Shown here: positions 60,468 to 64,000 of the stretch, piece after piece
Numbering within the stretch: the first letter of the stretch is position 1
How the letters are laid out: each line of letters starts with the position of its first letter
From: JADJVL01 sp039812765
GTDB lineage: Bacteria > Acidobacteriota > Holophagae > Holophagales > Holophagaceae
Direction of reading: 5' to 3'
DNA length: 64,000 nt
Assembly (NCBI GenBank): GCA_039812765.1
Contig: JBDIBF010000006.1
Coordinates: forward strand, 6,803-70,802
Translations under genes and position numbers: made by a program
Notes under the pieces: generated by a model
What the model saw: the letters and a program-made list of their open reading frames with translations, nothing else
Databases searched by the model: none
Told to the model about the DNA's origin: nothing

Positions 60468-60815
60468 TCAGCCCTTGGCCGTGGCCACGAGCTTGCTAAA
60501 CGCCTCGGGGTTGTGGACGGCGAGGTCGGCGAGGACCTTGCGGTCCAGGGTCACGCCGGCCTTCTTCAGGCCGCCCATGAACTTGCTGTAGCTCATCCCG
60601 TTCTGCACGCAGGCGGCGCCGATGCGCACGATCCAGAGGCGGCGGAAGTCGCGCTTGCGCTCCTTGCGGCCGCGGTAGGCATAGCCCAGCGCCTTCTCCA
60701 CGGCCTCCTTGGCCGAGCGGTAGAGGCGGCTCTTCGCGCCGTAGAAGCCCTTGGCGAACTTCAGCATCCGCTTGCGGCGCTGCACCCGCTTGAAACCACG
60801 CTTTACACGAGTCAT
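60468..60815 (-). CDS. rplT: 50S ribosomal protein L20
   Basis: 115-aa assembly protein of the large subunit that in E. coli also represses rpmI-rplT. Highly basic N-terminus (TRVKRGFKRVQRRKRML) and the family core AKGFYGAKSRLYRSAKEAV and RKERKRDFRRLWIVRI are conserved. It is 163 bp from rpmI, a longer gap than usual because of a GC repeat element. Confidence 0.98.
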   Translation of the reverse strand: MTRVKRGFKRVQRRKRMLKFAKGFYGAKSRLYRSAKEAVEKALGYAYRGRKERKRDFRRLWIVRIGAACVQNGMSYSKFMGGLKKAGVTLDRKVLADLAVHNPEAFSKLVATAKG

Positions 60816-60919
60816 GTCTTTCCTTTCCTGGTGGCACCTTCCGGTTTAAGCCACGTCGGGGGCGGGTTCTCCGCCGGTGTTGAGACTGGGCGCTGAGCAG
60901 GCTCAGCCTGCGAAGCGCC

Positions 60920-60970
60920 GGGGGTCTGGGGGTGTGCCGCTTCGGCGTACCGGCGCAGCGCGGGACCCCC
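60920..60970 (-). repeat. intergenic GC-rich repeat between rpmI and rplT
   Basis: Read on the minus strand, GGGGGTCCCGCGCTGCGC begins eight bases after the rpmI stop, followed by CACCCCCAGACCCCC and GCGCT. It is the partner of the element after purH (39656-39700). An internal CCGAAGCGG-type inverted repeat is also present. Confidence 0.55.
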
Positions 60971-60978
60971 AGGTGGGA

Positions 60979-61176
60979 TCAGGCGTAAGGCAGCATCCGG
61001 GCGACGACCTTGGCGTCGGCCTCGCTCACCATGCCGCCCATGTCGAGCTGGCGCTTCCGCTTGGACGACTTCTTGGTGAGGATGTGGCGCTGGTGGGAGC
61101 AGCCGCGCTTGAACTTGCCGGTGCCGGTCTTCTTGAAGCGCTTGGCGGCGCCCTTGTGGGTCTTGAGCTTGGGCAT
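60979..61176 (-). CDS. rpmI: 50S ribosomal protein L35
   Basis: 65-aa basic protein matching L35: PKLKTHKGAAKRFKKTGTGK at the start, HILTKKSSKRKRQLDMGG in the centre. It is 15 bp downstream of infC, the universal infC-rpmI-rplT order. Confidence 0.98.
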   Translation of the reverse strand: MPKLKTHKGAAKRFKKTGTGKFKRGCSHQRHILTKKSSKRKRQLDMGGMVSEADAKVVARMLPYA

Positions 61177-61191
61177 GGGGTACCTCGTGGC

Positions 61192-61806
61192 TTACGGAGT
61201 GGCTGGGGCCTGCTGGGTTTCGGTGCTGGGGCTTTCGGTCTTGCTGGTTTCGGGCTTCTTGGCGGCGGACTTCTTGGGGGCGGGCTTGGTCTCGACGACC
61301 TTGGGAGCAAGGATGGCGTGCATGTCGCGGCCGTCGATGCCGGCGGGCTTCTCGATCACCGCCTTGTCCCCGATCCGCGCGAACACGTCCTCGAAGATCC
61401 TGAACCCGATGTCGCGGTGGACGACTTCGCGCCCGCGGAACATCACCACCACCTTGACCTTGTCGCCCTCCTCCAGGAACCGCAGGATGTGCTTGACCTT
61501 GAAATCGAAGTCGTGATCGTCGGTGCGCGGCCTGAACTTGACTTCCTTGATCACGATGTTCTTCTGCTTCGCGCGGGCCGCGTGTTCGCGCTTGGCTTCC
61601 ATGAACTTGTACTTGCCGTAGTCCATGATCCGGCACACGGGAGGTTGGGCGGTCGGGGAGACTTCCACAAGATCGAGCCCCTTGTCCTCGGCGATGCGGA
61701 TCGCCTGGTGGGGGGGCATCACGCCGAGCTGCGTTCCGTCCTCGTCGATGACTCGGACCTCCGGCACGCGGATGCCGTCGTTGATGCGGGTTTCTTGGGA
61801 CCGAAT
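61192..61806 (-). CDS. infC: translation initiation factor IF-3 (ATT start)
   Basis: IF-3 blocks subunit joining and checks the initiator codon. The 204-aa product has the N-domain (INDGIRVPEVRVIDEDG, LGVMPPHQAIRIAEDKGLDLVEVSP), a linker, the C-domain (VKFRPRTDDHDFDFKVKHILRFLEEG) and a Lys/Pro/Ala-rich extension. The start is most likely ATT at 61806, five bases after GGAGGG; the codons upstream have no good start. AUU is the autoregulated infC start in other bacteria. Confidence 0.95.
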   Translation of the reverse strand: MRSQETRINDGIRVPEVRVIDEDGTQLGVMPPHQAIRIAEDKGLDLVEVSPTAQPPVCRIMDYGKYKFMEAKREHAARAKQKNIVIKEVKFRPRTDDHDFDFKVKHILRFLEEGDKVKVVVMFRGREVVHRDIGFRIFEDVFARIGDKAVIEKPAGIDGRDMHAILAPKVVETKPAPKKSAAKKPETSKTESPSTETQQAPATP

Positions 61807-61875
61807 GGCAGCCCTCCGTGAAAAAAGCAAGAGACCTATGGTATCAGGCGGGTTGCCCGGGACCAAGGCCGGATT

Positions 61876-63792
61876 TTAGCGGGATCGTTGGGAAATCTCG
61901 GCCTGGAGGCTCCGCAGGAAGGCTTCCACCGGCTGGACCCCCAGGTCTCCCCGGGAGCGGTGCCGGACGGACACCGTGCCCGCCTCCGCCTCCCGGTCCC
62001 CGAGGACCAGCATGTAGGGGACTTTCTGGAGCTGGGCATCCCGGATCTTGGCATTCACCTTCTCGTTCCGGGCGTCCAGATGGACCCGGATCCCATGGGC
62101 GAGCAGCCGGGCCCGCACCGCTTCGGCATGGCCCGCCACCCGGTCGGTGATGGGCAGGACCACTGCCTGAACCGGCGCCAGCCAGGTGGGGAAGGCCCCG
62201 GCGCAGTGCTCCACCAGGATGCCCATGAAGCGCTCCAGGCTCCCCAGGATGGCCCGGTGCAGCATCACTGGACGGCCCTCGGTGCCATCGGCCTTCGTGT
62301 AGTTCAGGTCGAAGCGCTCCGGGAGCATGGAGTCCATCTGCAGGGTTCCCAGCTGCCAGGGGCGCTTGAGGGCGTCCAGCACCTGGAACTCGATCTTGGG
62401 ACCGTAGAAGGCGCCTTCGCCGGGGTTCAGCTTGAAGGGAACGCCGGCCTCCGTGAGGGACTCCGCCAGGGCGGCCTCCGCCTGGTCCCAGACCTCGTCG
62501 GAACCCAGCCGCTTCTCGGGCCGGGTGGACAGGGCCACGCGCATCTCCTCGAAGCCGAAGGTGTCGTAGACCTCCTTCAGCAGCTCGAGGAAGGCGGCGC
62601 TTTCCGCCTTCACCTGCTCCGGCGTGCAGTAGATGTGGGCGTCGTCCTGGCAGAAGGTGCGCACCCGCGTCAGCCCGTGGGTCACACCGCTGCGCTCGAA
62701 GCGGTGCAGGCGCCCGAAGTCCGCGTATCGGATGGGCAGGTCGCGGTAGCTGTGCTTCGTGGCGCCGAACATGACGCAGTGGCCCGGGCAGTTCATGGGC
62801 TTCACCGCGTACTCTCGATCCTCGGCCTGGGTGAAGTACATGTTGTCGGCGTAGTTCTCATAGTGCCCGGAGGTCTTCCACAGGCTCACGTCGAGGATCT
62901 GGGGCGTGATGACCTCGTCGTAGCCCGTCTTGTGGTAGAGACCACGGATGTAGGTGACAAGCTCGTTGTAGACGACGGTGCCTTTGGGGTGGAAGAACGG
63001 CGAGGCCGGCGCCTGGGGGTAGAAGGAGTAGAGGTCCAGCTCGCGTCCGAGCTTGCGGTGGTCCCTCGCCTTCGCCTCCTCCAGGCGGTGCAGATGCTCG
63101 TCGAGCTCCTTCTGCGTGTGGAAGGCCGTGCCGTAGATCCGGCTGAGCATCGGGTTCCGCTCGTCGCCCTTCCAGTACGCGCCCGCCGTGCTCAGCAGCT
63201 TGAAGGCCTTCAGCTTCGCCGTGCTGGGCACGTGGGGCCCGCGGCAGAGGTCGTAGAAGTCCCCCTGGCGGTAGCCCGTGATGACGCTGCCAGATGGGAT
63301 CCCCTCGACGATCTCCACCTTGAGGGGCTCGCCCATTTCCCGGAACCGCAGGATCGCCTCGTCCCGTCCGAGCTCCTCCCGTTGGACCGGGAGCGCGGAT
63401 TCCACGATCCGGCGCATCTCCGCCTCGATGGCTGGCAGGTCCTCCGCCGTGAAGGGCTTCTCGACCATGAAGTCGTAATAGAACCCGTCCTCGATGACAG
63501 GGCCGATGCCGACCTTCGCGTGGGGGTACAGGTGCTTCACCGCCTGCGCGAGGAGGTGCGCCGTGGAGTGTCGCAGCAGTTCCAGGCTCTGTTCGTCCTT
63601 CGATGTGACGATGGCGACCTTCGCGCCATCGGCCAGGGGCGATCCCAAGTCCATCAGACCCTGGCCCTCGACCCTAAGCGCCAGCGCCGCATCCGCCAGC
63701 CTGGGCCCGATGCTCTCGGCGAGCGTGGTCCCGGTGGCCCCGTCCGGCAGCTGGCGGATGGAGTCGTCGGGAAGTCGGACCGAGATGGGCAT
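61876..63792 (-). CDS. thrS: threonyl-tRNA synthetase
   Basis: Class II synthetase, 638 aa, with TGS domain (1-60), editing domain with H75/H79 (HSTAHLLAQ), DLCRGPHVPST, catalytic core with MNCPGHC zinc cysteine region and GVTHGLTRVRTFCQDDAHIYC, and a C-terminal anticodon domain (VLPITDRVAGHAEAV). ATG 63792 has AGAGGAG four bases upstream. First gene of thrS-infC-rpmI-rplT-pheST, just after a 5S rRNA. Confidence 0.98.
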   Translation of the reverse strand: MPISVRLPDDSIRQLPDGATGTTLAESIGPRLADAALALRVEGQGLMDLGSPLADGAKVAIVTSKDEQSLELLRHSTAHLLAQAVKHLYPHAKVGIGPVIEDGFYYDFMVEKPFTAEDLPAIEAEMRRIVESALPVQREELGRDEAILRFREMGEPLKVEIVEGIPSGSVITGYRQGDFYDLCRGPHVPSTAKLKAFKLLSTAGAYWKGDERNPMLSRIYGTAFHTQKELDEHLHRLEEAKARDHRKLGRELDLYSFYPQAPASPFFHPKGTVVYNELVTYIRGLYHKTGYDEVITPQILDVSLWKTSGHYENYADNMYFTQAEDREYAVKPMNCPGHCVMFGATKHSYRDLPIRYADFGRLHRFERSGVTHGLTRVRTFCQDDAHIYCTPEQVKAESAAFLELLKEVYDTFGFEEMRVALSTRPEKRLGSDEVWDQAEAALAESLTEAGVPFKLNPGEGAFYGPKIEFQVLDALKRPWQLGTLQMDSMLPERFDLNYTKADGTEGRPVMLHRAILGSLERFMGILVEHCAGAFPTWLAPVQAVVLPITDRVAGHAEAVRARLLAHGIRVHLDARNEKVNAKIRDAQLQKVPYMLVLGDREAEAGTVSVRHRSRGDLGVQPVEAFLRSLQAEISQRSR

Positions 63793-63864
63793 GGGCTCCT
63801 CTTGGAGGGTTAAACATCCAGTCTATCCAGGCAGGGGCCTTGAATGGACTGGATTCCATGGACG

Positions 63865-63894
63865 ACAAAGCCCCCGTGAGTGCGGGGGCTTTGT
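63865..63894 (-). terminator. Rho-independent terminator after 5S rRNA
   Basis: A perfect 12-bp stem ACAAAGCCCCCG/CGGGGGCTTTGT with a six-base loop lies seven bases beyond the 5S 3' end, ahead of thrS. It should end the rRNA operon transcript, so thrS needs its own promoter in 63793-63864, which I could not identify. Confidence 0.85.
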
Positions 63895-63900
63895 GTGGTA

Positions 63901-64000
63901 TTGACGTCGCGGCGACCTACTTTTCCACGTCTGTGTGGCGCAGTATCATCGGCCCTCTGAGTCTTAACTGCCGTGTTCGGGATGGGAACGGGTGTTTCCC
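63901..64000 (-). rRNA. rrf: 5S ribosomal RNA (5' end outside window)
   Basis: The minus strand reads the 3' 100 bases of 5S rRNA: CCCATCCCGAACACGG (loop B/helix III), GTTAAGACTC, GAAAAGTAGGTC and the helix I 3' strand CGCGACGTCAA. About 15 bases of the 5' end are missing beyond position 64000. Implies an rRNA operon to the right. Confidence 0.93.

Overview
This is a GC-rich bacterial chromosome segment with tightly packed genes and no mobile elements, phage genes or CRISPR arrays that I can see. The gene content points to a Gram-negative, outer-membrane-bearing bacterium: a TonB-dependent receptor, a FadL-type barrel and an LpxL-type acyltransferase. Several features fit Acidobacteriota, perhaps the Holophagae/Geothrix group: PEGA-domain Ser/Thr kinases, type III glutamine synthetase, class II DAHP synthase and ribonuclease Y. 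That assignment is inference from gene types, not a database result.

Region 1 (1-13203, minus strand) is the classic transcription/translation super-operon. Read in the direction of transcription it runs tRNA-Tyr, tRNA-Gly, tRNA-Thr, tuf, rpmG, tRNA-Trp, secE, nusG, rplK, rplA, rplJ, rplL, rpoB, rpoC. rpoC runs off the left edge. RpoB carries an unusual eight-cysteine insertion near its N-terminus.

Region 2 (13300-30100) is mixed metabolism and signalling. On the minus strand are an RlmB-type rRNA methyltransferase, a FadL-like porin and glutamine synthetase III. On the plus strand are nadA, a sensor kinase and response regulator pair, class II DAHP synthase, a methyltransferase and a J-like/TPR protein. 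After these come a thioesterase pair, a CPBP protease and two tandem Ser/Thr kinases.

Region 3 (30150-45530) holds an EfpL/YeiP-type elongation factor coupled to an RsgA GTPase that has lost its zinc site, envelope genes (acyltransferase, YiiX-like hydrolase, beta-barrel proteins), an isolated short nuoG, purH and alaS. It also has a divergent pair made of a secreted triple-repeat protein and a DUF1028 protein.

Region 4 (45600-50650) is the most system-like locus. Four translationally coupled genes encode a YfiR-like periplasmic protein, a CHASE8-HAMP histidine kinase with a degenerate receiver, a stand-alone receiver and a TonB-dependent receptor. Together they look like a trans-envelope signalling unit.

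Region 5 (50640-64000, minus strand) contains two small genes, a large soluble PAS/GAF histidine kinase, ribonuclease Y, zapA with a coiled-coil partner, and the thrS-infC-rpmI-rplT-pheS-pheT operon. infC starts with ATT, and PheT lacks the usual tRNA-binding domain. At the right edge is the 3' end of a 5S rRNA with its terminator, so an rRNA operon lies just beyond the window.
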